Source: an uncultured Pontibacter sp.
GTDB taxonomy: Bacteria; Bacteroidota; Bacteroidia; Cytophagales; Hymenobacteraceae
Assembly (NCBI RefSeq): GCF_947495565.1
Contig: NZ_CANLZM010000014.1
Span: forward strand, 59,527 to 123,526
Direction of reading: 5' to 3'
DNA: 64,000 nt
Below the pieces are notes generated by a model that was not told where the DNA came from, did no database searches, and saw only the letters and a list, made by a program, of their open reading frames with translations. Shown piece after piece: positions 25,240 through 33,838 of the stretch. The position numbers and the translations under genes were made by a program. Positions within the stretch are counted from its first letter, which is position 1, and each line of letters starts with the position of its first letter.

Positions 25240-25693
25240 GGTTATTCAGCTCTTCAGCCTCTTTTCGTTTTCTCATAACATATTTATAGTATCTGTCCAC
25301 TTCGCGCTGGAATGCCTTGTCCGGTCTGAGCAACGTATTGTCATCCATCACTTCAGAAGCAGAGTCATGCACCTTACTTATCAGAACCATAAATTCTTCG
25401 GGGTCAACAGAGAGGTTGCGCATCTGAGTAAGCATCCGAATCATTAATCTGATTTCGTTCCCGAGCATCACCTTCTCCACCATCAGCTTCAGTTTCTCCA
25501 GCTCGTGTATTTCCATGATCTTCTCTACCTGGTTGTAGAAGTCTGTCAGGAAGTTGATCTCATCGTCCACAGCCTTGAGCCGGTAAGCCGGCGCACGGTC
25601 TGATTTGAGTTGAGCCAGGTACTTCTCCTTTTCATTAATCATCCTGATGTAGTCATCAGATTGAAGAAGCCAAGCCTTGCGCATCATATCCAT
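25214..25693 (-). CDS. Helical coiled-coil early protein
   Basis: 159 residues, almost wholly alpha-helical with K/E/R/L heptads. It overlaps the replication gene by 26 bases and lies 4 bases from the next upstream gene. It could be a replication accessory, but no family is recognised. Confidence 0.5.
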   Translation of the reverse strand: MDMMRKAWLLQSDDYIRMINEKEKYLAQLKSDRAPAYRLKAVDDEINFLTDFYNQVEKIMEIHELEKLKLMVEKVMLGNEIRLMIRMLTQMRNLSVDPEEFMVLISKVHDSASEVMDDNTLLRPDKAFQREVDRYYKYVMRKRKEAEELNNHADREKAN

Positions 25694-25697
25694 AGGC

Positions 25698-25961
25698 TTA
25701 GTTGTTAAAAATTGCTAGCTGCAGGCTGTCTGCCAACTGCTGTAAATCAGACTGCTTTCTCTCCACAAGCACTTCTATCTTCCTCAGGCGCTCACAAGCC
25801 TGAGCATGTTGCCATCTGAGTGATTCGCGCTGCTTATACTCCTTGGCCATATCAATGCCGGATGTCAGTTCTTTTTGCTTCTGAAGCAGCTCTTTCTGCT
25901 CATTTTCCAGTTCTCTTATGTCCTGGCGTGTTAGCTTAATATTCTCGTATATATCGCTCAT
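25698..25961 (-). CDS. Coiled-coil early protein
   Basis: 87 residues with a near-continuous coiled coil (ELENEQKELLQKQKEL). It overlaps the previous gene by 26 bases. It probably forms an oligomer with the neighbouring helical protein; that is inference. Confidence 0.5.
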   Translation of the reverse strand: MSDIYENIKLTRQDIRELENEQKELLQKQKELTSGIDMAKEYKQRESLRWQHAQACERLRKIEVLVERKQSDLQQLADSLQLAIFNN

Positions 25962-26118
25962 CTTTATCTAGCTCTTTGATTTTCTCATTGATTATGCCCC
26001 ATCCGGTAGACCAGATAGGCTGTTTGTCGCGAAGAGAGGTTAGTTTCACTATATGGCGTGTAAGCAGAGGTTGCTGTGCGCCTTTACTCTTAGGCCCTTT
26101 TGGTAAGACCGATGGCAT
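25936..26118 (-). CDS. Small basic early protein
   Basis: 60 residues, start MPSVLPKGPKSKG, basic, overlapping both neighbours (29 and 26 bases). The overlaps are long for unrelated frames, so confidence is limited. No family is recognised. Confidence 0.4.
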   Translation of the reverse strand: MPSVLPKGPKSKGAQQPLLTRHIVKLTSLRDKQPIWSTGWGIINEKIKELDKDERYIREY

Positions 26119-26422
26119 CGCTTACAGCTTCTTTTACATCCTTTGTAGTTTGTGACTTAAGCTGCTTCAGGCTTTTATTGGATGCCAGCTCATAGTTGCG
26201 CAGCTTATCGGTGGTAGTATTGAAAAAAGCGGCATAACACGCTAAGCGATCATCCTTTATGGACTTTGAGCTACCTTTTTCAATTGCACGGTCTTTTCTG
26301 AAGGTAGGGGCAGGGATGCCATATTCTTTGGTAACCATTTTTTCGATGGTGCTAATTGCCAGACCTCGCTCTGTTTCCATCAGCAACTTATTCAAGTTGT
26401 ACTTGTACTCTTTTGTATTCAT
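26090..26422 (-). CDS. First gene of the early operon, possible regulator
   Basis: 110 residues, helical, basic. It is the first minus-strand gene and is divergent from the XRE repressor across a 224-base operator region, the place of a Cro or antirepressor. Residues about 20-50 could form a helix-turn-helix (STIEKMVTKEYGIPAPTFRK), which is a weak reading. Confidence 0.5.
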   Translation of the reverse strand: MNTKEYKYNLNKLLMETERGLAISTIEKMVTKEYGIPAPTFRKDRAIEKGSSKSIKDDRLACYAAFFNTTTDKLRNYELASNKSLKQLKSQTTKDVKEAVSDAIGLTKRA

Positions 26423-26559
26423 TTCCTAAGAATTTTTAAGTTTTATATATAGTGTTTTGCGCATGTTTGGCACTGTTTTAGTCTTCTGAACTCTATTCAA
26501 AGCCTTTGAAAAATTCATAGCACAAATGCCCCTTAAATTATCTATATTTATCAGGCATT

Positions 26560-26631
26560 TATCCGTTTTGGATAGGCAAATATGTACAGGTAATACATAC
26601 TATCCAAATACTACATGTAAAATTTTTACAT
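26560..26631. promoter_or_regulatory. Divergent operator region with two palindromes
   Basis: TATCC-gtttt-GGATA lies at 26560-26574 and a further TATCC at 26601; ATGTAAAA-t-TTTTACAT is a perfect 8-1-8 inverted repeat at 26615-26631, 15 bases before the repressor start. They sit between the XRE gene and the early operon, as expected for repressor-binding sites controlling both directions. Confidence 0.6.
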
Positions 26632-26646
26632 AAAAATTGTCATTAG

Positions 26647-27030
26647 ATGCATATAGGTAAGAGAATCAAGGAGATAGTAGAAAAAAGCAGGATTACTAAT
26701 AAGGAGCTGGCAGATAGGGTAGGGACTTCAGAAAATAATATTTATAAGATCTATAATAAAGAACACATCAGTACAGATGTCTTATTGAAAATAAGTAATG
26801 CTCTTAATATTGAGATCCATTCTTTTTTCGATTCTGAGGGAAGTGATCATAAGTCAGGAGTTGTACAACAAAGTGTGTCTGGAGGAAGCAGAAATGTACA
26901 GGTTGTTGGGACATATCAAGATTGTATGAATGAACTGATTGCAGCTCACCAAGTGATAATTGCTGAAAAGGAAAAGAATAGTCGTCTTCAGCAGGAAATT
27001 ATCGAAATGTTGAAAGAACGGAAGAAGTAA
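26647..27030 (+). CDS. XRE-family repressor with C-terminal coiled coil
   Basis: 127 residues. The helix-turn-helix spans about 5-60 (RIKEIVEKSRITNKELADRVGTSENNIYKIY), followed by a Ser/Gly/Val linker (VSGGSRNVQVVG) and a coiled coil to the end. It is the only regulator facing away from the early operon, so it is the likely lysogeny-type repressor of the element. The same layout appears in the XRE protein at 37473. Confidence 0.8.
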   Translation: MHIGKRIKEIVEKSRITNKELADRVGTSENNIYKIYNKEHISTDVLLKISNALNIEIHSFFDSEGSDHKSGVVQQSVSGGSRNVQVVGTYQDCMNELIAAHQVIIAEKEKNSRLQQEIIEMLKERKK

Positions 27031-27047
27031 AACGTAGTATACAGAGG

Positions 27048-27392
27048 ATGAACGTAGAACAAGTCGTTGACCAAACCATGCCTGGTAACGGAGAGCTGGA
27101 GGCAGAAAAGGTAGTTAGTGTGATTGTTAAACTAACTAAGACGCACGATGCCTTTGTTAACATGTATCCTGAGCTTACGCTGCTAGTGGATGCAGTGGTG
27201 GGAGAGATTACAGTAATTGAGCCGGACGTTGAGGATTTGTTAATGCTACGCTTGCTGAACATCATTCATCATCTCAACATTAATGCAGAGAAGTCGGAGG
27301 TTTACAAAGAGCTTCGCAAGAACTTCCAGTCTGACTTATACCACCATATCAATAACAATTTGCCGGAGTACAAAGGGGAGTTTTACCTATAA
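27048..27392 (+). CDS. Helical hypothetical protein downstream of the repressor
   Basis: 114 residues, helical, acidic, start 17 bases after the repressor stop, so likely co-transcribed. No motif is recognised. It may be an immunity or superinfection gene of the element, given its lysogeny-side position; that is inference. Confidence 0.6.
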   Translation: MNVEQVVDQTMPGNGELEAEKVVSVIVKLTKTHDAFVNMYPELTLLVDAVVGEITVIEPDVEDLLMLRLLNIIHHLNINAEKSEVYKELRKNFQSDLYHHINNNLPEYKGEFYL

Positions 27393-27396
27393 GCTC

Positions 27397-27451
27397 GCGA
27401 CACCACAGGCGACACTAGCCATTCAAAATAGCTCGCGACACTTCGCGACAC
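27397..27451 (+). repeat. Four GCGACAC direct repeats
   Basis: GCGACAC occurs at 27397-27403, 27409-27415, 27435-27441 and 27445-27451; the first and third are within the longer unit gctcgcgacac. They lie just before the tRNA fragment and could be recombinase arm-binding sites. Confidence 0.65.
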
Positions 27452-27505
27452 CTTTCAAAAACGCTTAAATAAGGCTATTTGCCAGCATTTTCAAGGGGGC
27501 TGTAC

Positions 27506-27531
27506 TGGTTCGAATCCCTTGCTCTCTGCCA
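27506..27531 (+). other. tRNA 3' fragment from the T-loop to CCA: attachment site
   Basis: The sequence GGTTCGAATCCCTTG followed by GCTCTCTGCCA is the T-loop, T-stem 3' arm, acceptor 3' arm and CCA of a tRNA. The 5' partner of the T-stem and the rest of the tRNA are missing, so the crossover lies in the T-loop, a classic integration site. The isotype cannot be read. Confidence 0.75.
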
Positions 27532-27551
27532 AATACCTTATCAATTAGCAT

Positions 27552-27586
27552 AAAAAGCCCTTAAATCAGCAATTTAAGGGCTTTTT
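27552..27586 (+). terminator. Rho-independent terminator after the tRNA fragment
   Basis: AAAAAGCCCTTAAAT (27552-27566) pairs with 27572-27586 around a 5-base loop, followed by a T-run. It probably is the terminator of the original tRNA transcript, carried along at the attachment site. Confidence 0.85.
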
Positions 27587-27637
27587 TGTTTTTAGTCCTA
27601 CCTGAATTTTACATTTTCTCTCCTTTCTGAGGTAGCA

Positions 27638-27680
27638 AATTCGGGTACCCGAAACGGTTCCGATTCCGGGTACCCGAATT
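27638..27680. repeat. Inverted repeat built from two CGGGTACCCG palindromes
   Basis: aattcgggtacccg (27638-27651) and its inverse (27667-27680) flank 15 bases. Each arm contains the self-complementary decamer CGGGTACCCG. It lies 100 bases upstream of the integrase start and could be an integrase or excisionase binding site, or an operator. Confidence 0.65.
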
Positions 27681-27779
27681 GCTGTGTAACTAACTGGCCA
27701 TTAATAAGATGTACAGTTATTTTACATCTTGTGGAGCCTTCATTTGATTGTTAGATTTAAGAATAAAAGGAGAAGCGAA

Positions 27780-29021
27780 ATGGACACCAGAATCAGTATC
27801 CTGTTCTACGGCAGGAAAGCAAAGACCACCAGAGACAATCTTGTGCCGATTTACCTGCGCGTCACGCTACAGGGCCAGCGGCTGGAGCTAAGCACCCACC
27901 GCTACGTCTCGCCGGCACGATGGTCAGCCGAGGCTGGCAAAGTGAAGGGCAGCTCAGCAGAGGCCAGAAGCGTAAATGCTTATCTGGAAACCCTCAGAAC
28001 AAAGGCATATGGCCACCACCGGGAGCTGCTCGAAGAAGGCAGGCCCGTGACAGTAGAGTAGTCGTTCAAGGAGAAGTGGTCGGGAGTGGAGGAGAAGCCA
28101 GTGCTACTGCTGGAGGTGTTCCGCATGCACAATGAGCAGATGAGCAAATTGGTGGGGAAGGACTATGCCCCGGGGACCATGGACCGCTACAGCACCTCCC
28201 TGCAGCACACACGGGACTTTATCAAGTGGAAGTTCGGCACGGAGGACATCGACGTGAAGAAGCTCTCCTATCAGTTTATCACCGACTACGAGTTCTGGTT
28301 CAAGACAGTCCGAAACTGTGCCCACAACACGACGATAAAGTACTTGGCCAACTTCAAGAAGGTTATTCACATCTGTCTCAAGAACGGCTGGCTGGAGCGC
28401 GACCCCTTCCTGGGCTTCAAGATGAGCAAGCGAGAGGTGGTGCGCGAGTGCCTCACCGAGGCCGAGCTGCAGCGGATGGCGGAAAAGGAGTTCGTCACCG
28501 ACAGGCTGGGCCAAGTGCGGGACGTGTTCCTCTTTAGCTGCTACACCGGCCTTGCCTACGTGGACGTGCAGCAGCTCAAGCGCTCGGAGATCGGGGAGGG
28601 CATGAACGGGGAGCGGTGGATCTTCACCAAGAGGCAGAAGACCGAGACGCCCTCGCGGATCCCGCTCCTGCCGGTCCCCCTTGAGATTCTGGATCGCTAC
28701 CAAGACCATCCGCAGTGCCTATACCAAGACAGGGTACTGCCGGTGCTAAGCAACCAGAAGATGAACGCTTATCTAAAGGAAATAGCCGACGTGTGCGGTA
28801 TCCGCAAGCCGCTCACATTCCACATCGCCCGCCACACATTCGCCACCACAATTACGCTGAGCAACGGGGTGCCTATCGAGACGGTCAGCCGGATGCTGGG
28901 GCACCGCAACCTGAAGACCACGCAGCACTACGCCAAGATTCTGGACCAAAAGGTGAGCGATGACATGCAACAGCTACGGGGCAGGCTTGTGCTAAAGAGA
29001 GAAGCAGCTGACGAGCTATAG
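27780..29021 (+). pseudogene. Tyrosine integrase interrupted by an in-frame amber codon
   Basis: Reading from ATG 27780 (DTRISILFYGRKAK, the Bacteroides arm-binding start) the frame meets TAG at 28059-28061, codon 94, then continues in the same frame to 29021, 413 codons in all. The catalytic part is intact: CYTGLAYVDV (first Arg replaced, as in Bacteroides integrases), HIARHTFATT, LGHRNLKTT and Tyr in HYAKI. Either the gene is dead, or a shorter protein from ATG 28086 or read-through keeps activity. It borders the attachment site and would have moved the mobilisable element. Confidence 0.85.
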
Positions 29022-29497
29022 TCATTGTCTGATCACGACCTGTCTCAAACTCATCTCCAGTTTGTTTACTTGTAAAACGGCACCATTGAGGGACAGGATG
29101 GCGAACCCATACTCGCTTTCCTTATTCTAAATCCTAGAGGCATTTTCTCTAAAGCTAGCCTAGCATTTATGAAGATAAAATAGATAGTTTAATAGGCTAC
29201 CTCCTTCTTACCTTTCGAAGTAACCAACTCATTATAAAAAGCAACAATTAATACTATCAAGTTGGTTGTATCTAAAAAATAATATATAACTATAAAATAT
29301 TAAATTTATTCTCAATATCTTTAGAAAAGCATGTTTAAGAGCATATGCAACTCATGCATATAGCTTAAATAGAAGGGATAGGCATTTTAGTAATTAGTAG
29401 CCAATTAATAATACACATCACAGCATGGTGTTTTTCATAAATGAGGGCTAAAGAACTTATTTGAAACAAACTTATAATAAAGGGATATTGAGATTGT
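29022..29497. other. AT-rich intergenic region
   Basis: 476 bases without a convincing reading frame. It becomes AT-rich toward the Gabija-like operon and should contain its promoter; no clear consensus was identified. Confidence 0.5.
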
Positions 29498-31600
29498 ATG
29501 AAAATATTTAAAATTGAAATAGATAATTACCGATTATTAAAATGCTTTTCCATGGACTTGGAAAAGGACCTTTCCCTAGTTATTGGCAAAAACAATACTG
29601 GTAAAACATCTATTCTTTCTGTTCTTGATAAGTTTTTATGTAAACCTGATAAAAACAGATTTACTGTTGACGATTTTAATATTGACTTTAAGAATGAGCT
29701 CAAAGCTATAATCAATGCAGAAGAGGCTTTAACTGAAGAAGGCTATACACGCTTAGGAATAAGGCTCAAGCTTTTTATCGAATACACAGAAGCAGATAAC
29801 TTGTCCAATATTAGTCGATTAATGATGGACCTAGATCCAGACAATAATTTTATTGTTCTCGGTTTTGAATATACAATGGACTTTGCTGGGTATTCACAGT
29901 TGAGAAAGGAGTACCGCGAGTATGAAGCTAAACAAAACAAAAAGAAGGAGGAAAAGCAGCAACAAAACCAGAACTACAAGATCAGCACTTTATTGGACTT
30001 CTTAAAATTGAATCACACAGATTATTTTAAGATAAGTAAACACTCATTGGGGTATGATTCGGCTACAAAAAAGGCAAATGAGAGCATATATATAGATTTA
30101 AATTCTGAAAAAATAAGCATTGCCGATATAATTAACTTCAAATACATAAGCGCCAAGAGAGATGTGACTAATAAAGATATTGATAAGACACTTTCAGGTC
30201 AAACATCACGGATATATAGGCGCACCGAGGCTAGTGATGAACAGAACATAGCCGTTGAAGATTTCAAAGACAAACTAAGTGAAACGGATTCTCATCTAAG
30301 TGGGATTTACAAGTCCCTTTTTAATAATATAGTAAAGAAAGTTAGGGATTTCGGCGGTGTAAAAATAAATGAATCTGAGATTGAAATTATCTCTACTCTT
30401 CAACACCGGGAACTACTTGAAGGAAACACTACTGTAGTTTACAAACATGATGCGGACAATCATCTACCCGAACACTACAATGGTTTGGGCTACATGAACC
30501 TCATCAGTATGATCTTTGAAATAGAGATCCTTGTACATGAGTTTGAACGGGAAAAAGAGAAAAGGCCTGCAGACATAAATTTACTATTTATAGAAGAACC
30601 GGAGGCACATACCCATCCTCAGATGCAATATGTTTTCATTAAGAACATAAAAAGACTGTTAGGTGAAGGCATTAAGCGGAAAGATGGAGAGCATAGGGAC
30701 TTGCAATATATCATAAGCACTCATTCTGCTTGCATTGTTGCAGACAGTGATTTTGACGATATCAAGTATTTGAGAAAGGAGAATGAATGCGGAGTAATTG
30801 CTAAAAACTTGAAAGACTTGAAACAGGATTATGATGCCACAACTACTCAATATCAATTTCTGAAACAGTACCTAACTATCAGCCGGGCAGAAATATTCTT
30901 TGCTGACAAGGCAGTATTAATTGAAGGAGATACAGAACGCATACTTGTTCCAACACTTATGCGAAAGGTGGACATTGAAGAAGAAAAGAAGTATGCAGCA
31001 TCAGTTGATCCTGATGCATACCTGCCATTGCTTTCTCAAAATATTTCTATTGTTGAAGTTGGAGCATATTCTCAAATTTTTGAAAAATTCATTGATTTCT
31101 TAGGGGTTAAAGCATTGATAATTACCGACCTTGACGCCGTTGATGATGAAGGGAAAAAGTGTAAAGTCGCTTTAGGCGTTGATTACTCTAATGAGGCAAT
31201 TAGATCTTTCTTCGGTGACCCTTCTTTTAATAATCTCACGGGCTTTCTTCTTACAGACAAGATTTTCAGTAAAGTTGAAGGCTCTTGGGTGAACCAAGTA
31301 GATGGAAAGCTCTGTGTTGTGTATCAAACCAACGAGAACGGGTACAATGCTAGGAGCTTTGAGGATGCATTCATTAACATTAACAAAGAATATATAAAGA
31401 ATAACAAAAGTAGCTTTAGAGGGCTTCAGCATAAATCACATTTTGATAATGGCCTCGGACCTTATGAATTGGCTGAAAAGTGTATAAAAAAGAAAACACA
31501 TTTTGCCTTGGACATCCTCTTCCATAGCGATGCAGATTTCAGTAACTGGGAAATTCCCTCTTATATCAAAGAAGGTTTATTATGGTTAAAGAAAGATTAA
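29498..31600 (+). CDS. gajA: Gabija-like GajA: OLD-family ATPase-TOPRIM nuclease
   Basis: 700 residues. ABC-type ATPase with Walker A GKNNTGKTS near 29-40, Walker B LLFIEEPEAH near 364 and the His-switch STHSA near 405. The C-terminal TOPRIM domain has VLIEGDTE near 475 and IITDLDAV near 543. The gene overlaps a UvrD-like helicase gene by 19 bases. This pairing is the Gabija defence system (a class 2 OLD nuclease plus helicase), in which GajA nicks DNA when nucleotide levels fall during phage infection. It is somewhat longer than the well-studied Bacillus GajA. Confidence 0.85.
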   Translation: MKIFKIEIDNYRLLKCFSMDLEKDLSLVIGKNNTGKTSILSVLDKFLCKPDKNRFTVDDFNIDFKNELKAIINAEEALTEEGYTRLGIRLKLFIEYTEADNLSNISRLMMDLDPDNNFIVLGFEYTMDFAGYSQLRKEYREYEAKQNKKKEEKQQQNQNYKISTLLDFLKLNHTDYFKISKHSLGYDSATKKANESIYIDLNSEKISIADIINFKYISAKRDVTNKDIDKTLSGQTSRIYRRTEASDEQNIAVEDFKDKLSETDSHLSGIYKSLFNNIVKKVRDFGGVKINESEIEIISTLQHRELLEGNTTVVYKHDADNHLPEHYNGLGYMNLISMIFEIEILVHEFEREKEKRPADINLLFIEEPEAHTHPQMQYVFIKNIKRLLGEGIKRKDGEHRDLQYIISTHSACIVADSDFDDIKYLRKENECGVIAKNLKDLKQDYDATTTQYQFLKQYLTISRAEIFFADKAVLIEGDTERILVPTLMRKVDIEEEKKYAASVDPDAYLPLLSQNISIVEVGAYSQIFEKFIDFLGVKALIITDLDAVDDEGKKCKVALGVDYSNEAIRSFFGDPSFNNLTGFLLTDKIFSKVEGSWVNQVDGKLCVVYQTNENGYNARSFEDAFININKEYIKNNKSSFRGLQHKSHFDNGLGPYELAEKCIKKKTHFALDILFHSDADFSNWEIPSYIKEGLLWLKKD

Positions 31601-33507
31601 CATTAGAGCCAGAAGTACAGGAAATTTTCCAGTGCATTGATAGCAATTGTAATTTTTTATTAAGCGGAGGTGCGGGAAGCGGAAAAACTTTTTCTTTGGT
31701 CCAGGTTATCAGACAGGTAATTATCGAAAACCCAACTGCCAAAGTCGCTTGCATGACATATACTAATGCGGCAGTTAAAGAAATTGAAGATCGTGTAAAC
31801 CATAAGAACCTAAATGTGTCTACTATTCACGACTTTTTATGGGATAATATCAAGCATTTCCAGAAGGAGCTAAAATCTGCCATTATTACATTAGCGAATG
31901 ATGTAGAAGCTAAAATTTCTATCGATGAAGAAAGAGCTATTCCGGCCGATTATTTTAATAATCTTGAAAAAGGGGTTCAATACAAAGAGTACTTAAAACT
32001 CAAAGAAGGAATTATTTCTCATGAAGAATTATTGATCATAGCGAATTTCCTTTTCGAAAATCACCCAAAGCTTAGCTCTATCGTTCAAGATAAATTCCAG
32101 TTTATTTTCATTGACGAATACCAAGATACAAGCAAGTCAGTCGTTGCTATTTTCTTAAATCACTTCAAAAAAAGCCAGAAGAAAAACCTTATCGGGTTCT
32201 TTGGAGATGCCATGCAATCAATTTATGATGATGGTATTGGGAACCTAGATGAATACAAGGGAGATGCAGCAGATATGGTCCGTGAGGTCAAGAAAACACA
32301 AAATAGAAGAAGCCCCCTAAAAATAATTGAATTGGCTAACAGATTAAGAACGGATGGAATAGTACAGGAGCCTTCAATTGATGAGGGTGCACCGAACATG
32401 GTAGCTGGACAGGTAAAAGAAGGCAGCATTCTGTTTATTCATTCAAATAATGGTGATGTTGCAGCAGTAAAGCAGTACTTGACCCATAACCACAATTGGG
32501 ATTTTAGCAATGCCAAGGAAACTAAAGAATTAAATCTTACCCATAACCTAATTGCTGATAAAGCTGGTTTCCGGACGCTGATGGATATTTATGATAGTGA
32601 TCCAGTGATTGGGTTGAAGAATGATATCTTAAATAAAATAAAAAACAGCAATAAGAAAGGTTTACCTGAGATTGAGATAACCGAAGATGATAGTTTTGAT
32701 ACTGTTGTTAATAAACTTCAACTAAAGAATAAGCAAAGGCAACTCAAAAAGGAGTTACTGCTTCAAGATGACAAGAATGCCAAGCTTTATAATCAACTGA
32801 AAGACATGCCTTTCTCAGAAGTTAAAAAAATCTATATTTCTAAAGACGCCTTAATTGACGACAAAAAGCAAGATGAAAATGACGATAACAAAAAAGGGTC
32901 AAAACGTGACAGTTTGATAAAACACCTCTTTAAGATCCAAAATAATATCGTATTATACAAAACCGGGCGATACAACGAGTTTCTTAGAGTTACTGATTAT
33001 AGATACAAAATTAACCAAGTTACAGATAAGCGGACTTTAAAAAATAATATTGAAAGTTTAGTCAATGTAGGTAATAAAACAATTGAGGAAGTAATCAATG
33101 ATGCTCATGAAAGAGGTATTTGCCTAATAGATGATACATTAGAGAAGTTTATAGTAAAGAATGAGTACTTATATAATAGAGTAAAAGAAGTTCAATTTGA
33201 CGAATTTCAAAAGTTGTATGACTACTTGGAAGGTAAAACTCCTTTCTCTACACAGCACAAAACTAAAGGAACAGAATTCAATAATGTACTTGTTGTTTTA
33301 GACAACGGGGGCTGGAATAACTACAACTTTGAAAATCTATTTCTAAACACAGGTACAGAAAGCGTTCTCAAAAGAACACAAAAAATATTTTATGTTTGCT
33401 GTACCCGGGCAAAAGAAAATTTGGTAGTTTTCTATCATAACCCTAGTAAGCAAGTGATAGTTTCTGCAATTGAGTGGTTTGGAGCTAAAAATATTGTAGC
33501 CATTTAA
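31582..33507 (+). CDS. gajB: Gabija-like GajB: UvrD/Rep-family helicase
   Basis: 641 residues. Walker A SGGAGSGKTFSL near 28-38, motif Ia CMTYTNAAVKEI, motif II FIFIDEYQDT near 175, motif III with GDAMQSIY, and C-terminal motifs TKGTEFNNVLVVLD and YVCCTRAKENL. These are the superfamily 1 signatures. It is read in an overlap with gajA, implying a complex. The long charged region between about 330 and 460 is an insertion relative to minimal GajB. Confidence 0.85.
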   Translation: MVKERLTLEPEVQEIFQCIDSNCNFLLSGGAGSGKTFSLVQVIRQVIIENPTAKVACMTYTNAAVKEIEDRVNHKNLNVSTIHDFLWDNIKHFQKELKSAIITLANDVEAKISIDEERAIPADYFNNLEKGVQYKEYLKLKEGIISHEELLIIANFLFENHPKLSSIVQDKFQFIFIDEYQDTSKSVVAIFLNHFKKSQKKNLIGFFGDAMQSIYDDGIGNLDEYKGDAADMVREVKKTQNRRSPLKIIELANRLRTDGIVQEPSIDEGAPNMVAGQVKEGSILFIHSNNGDVAAVKQYLTHNHNWDFSNAKETKELNLTHNLIADKAGFRTLMDIYDSDPVIGLKNDILNKIKNSNKKGLPEIEITEDDSFDTVVNKLQLKNKQRQLKKELLLQDDKNAKLYNQLKDMPFSEVKKIYISKDALIDDKKQDENDDNKKGSKRDSLIKHLFKIQNNIVLYKTGRYNEFLRVTDYRYKINQVTDKRTLKNNIESLVNVGNKTIEEVINDAHERGICLIDDTLEKFIVKNEYLYNRVKEVQFDEFQKLYDYLEGKTPFSTQHKTKGTEFNNVLVVLDNGGWNNYNFENLFLNTGTESVLKRTQKIFYVCCTRAKENLVVFYHNPSKQVIVSAIEWFGAKNIVAI

Positions 33508-33838
33508 AAAGTAGATACTACTACATTGAGATAAATATTGGTTGCTATCTATAACATCAGTGCTACTCTCACTCCTATTGTATAAGGTTAAACCATGGGA
33601 GAGGAAAGAGCATGAGGCAAAAAAGGTAGAGGAGCAAAGTGTTTTATAATGACAACACGGCATTCTTCGTATTGGAGCAGCAAGAGTTCTCTTCAATGAT
33701 GCTTGTACAACTGTATTCTCTGAACTTAACCTGCGCTTTATGAAGAGAACCTTGACCTGTGCAATTGAAAGTTAGCGTCAAATTATGCATAAAGCTAAGT
33801 TTGCTTTAACTTACTCTCCGTAAATCTATCCCTAGTCA
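33508..33838. other. Intergenic region between Gabija and the type IIG enzyme
   Basis: 331 bases without a convincing gene. It probably holds the promoter of the restriction-modification gene. Confidence 0.5.

Noticed and set aside
1..26422. Ordinary tailed prophage
   Set aside because: Fibre, spike and lysin genes are present, but no terminase, portal, tape measure or sheath could be found in the visible 26 kb; an origin left of the window cannot be excluded.
27459..27531. Complete tRNA gene
   Set aside because: The 5' acceptor arm, D-arm and anticodon arm cannot be formed; only the part from the T-loop on is tRNA-like.
28104..28709. 201-codon minus-strand frame inside the integrase
   Set aside because: The GC-rich integrase gene creates long antisense frames; integrase motifs on the plus strand are unambiguous.
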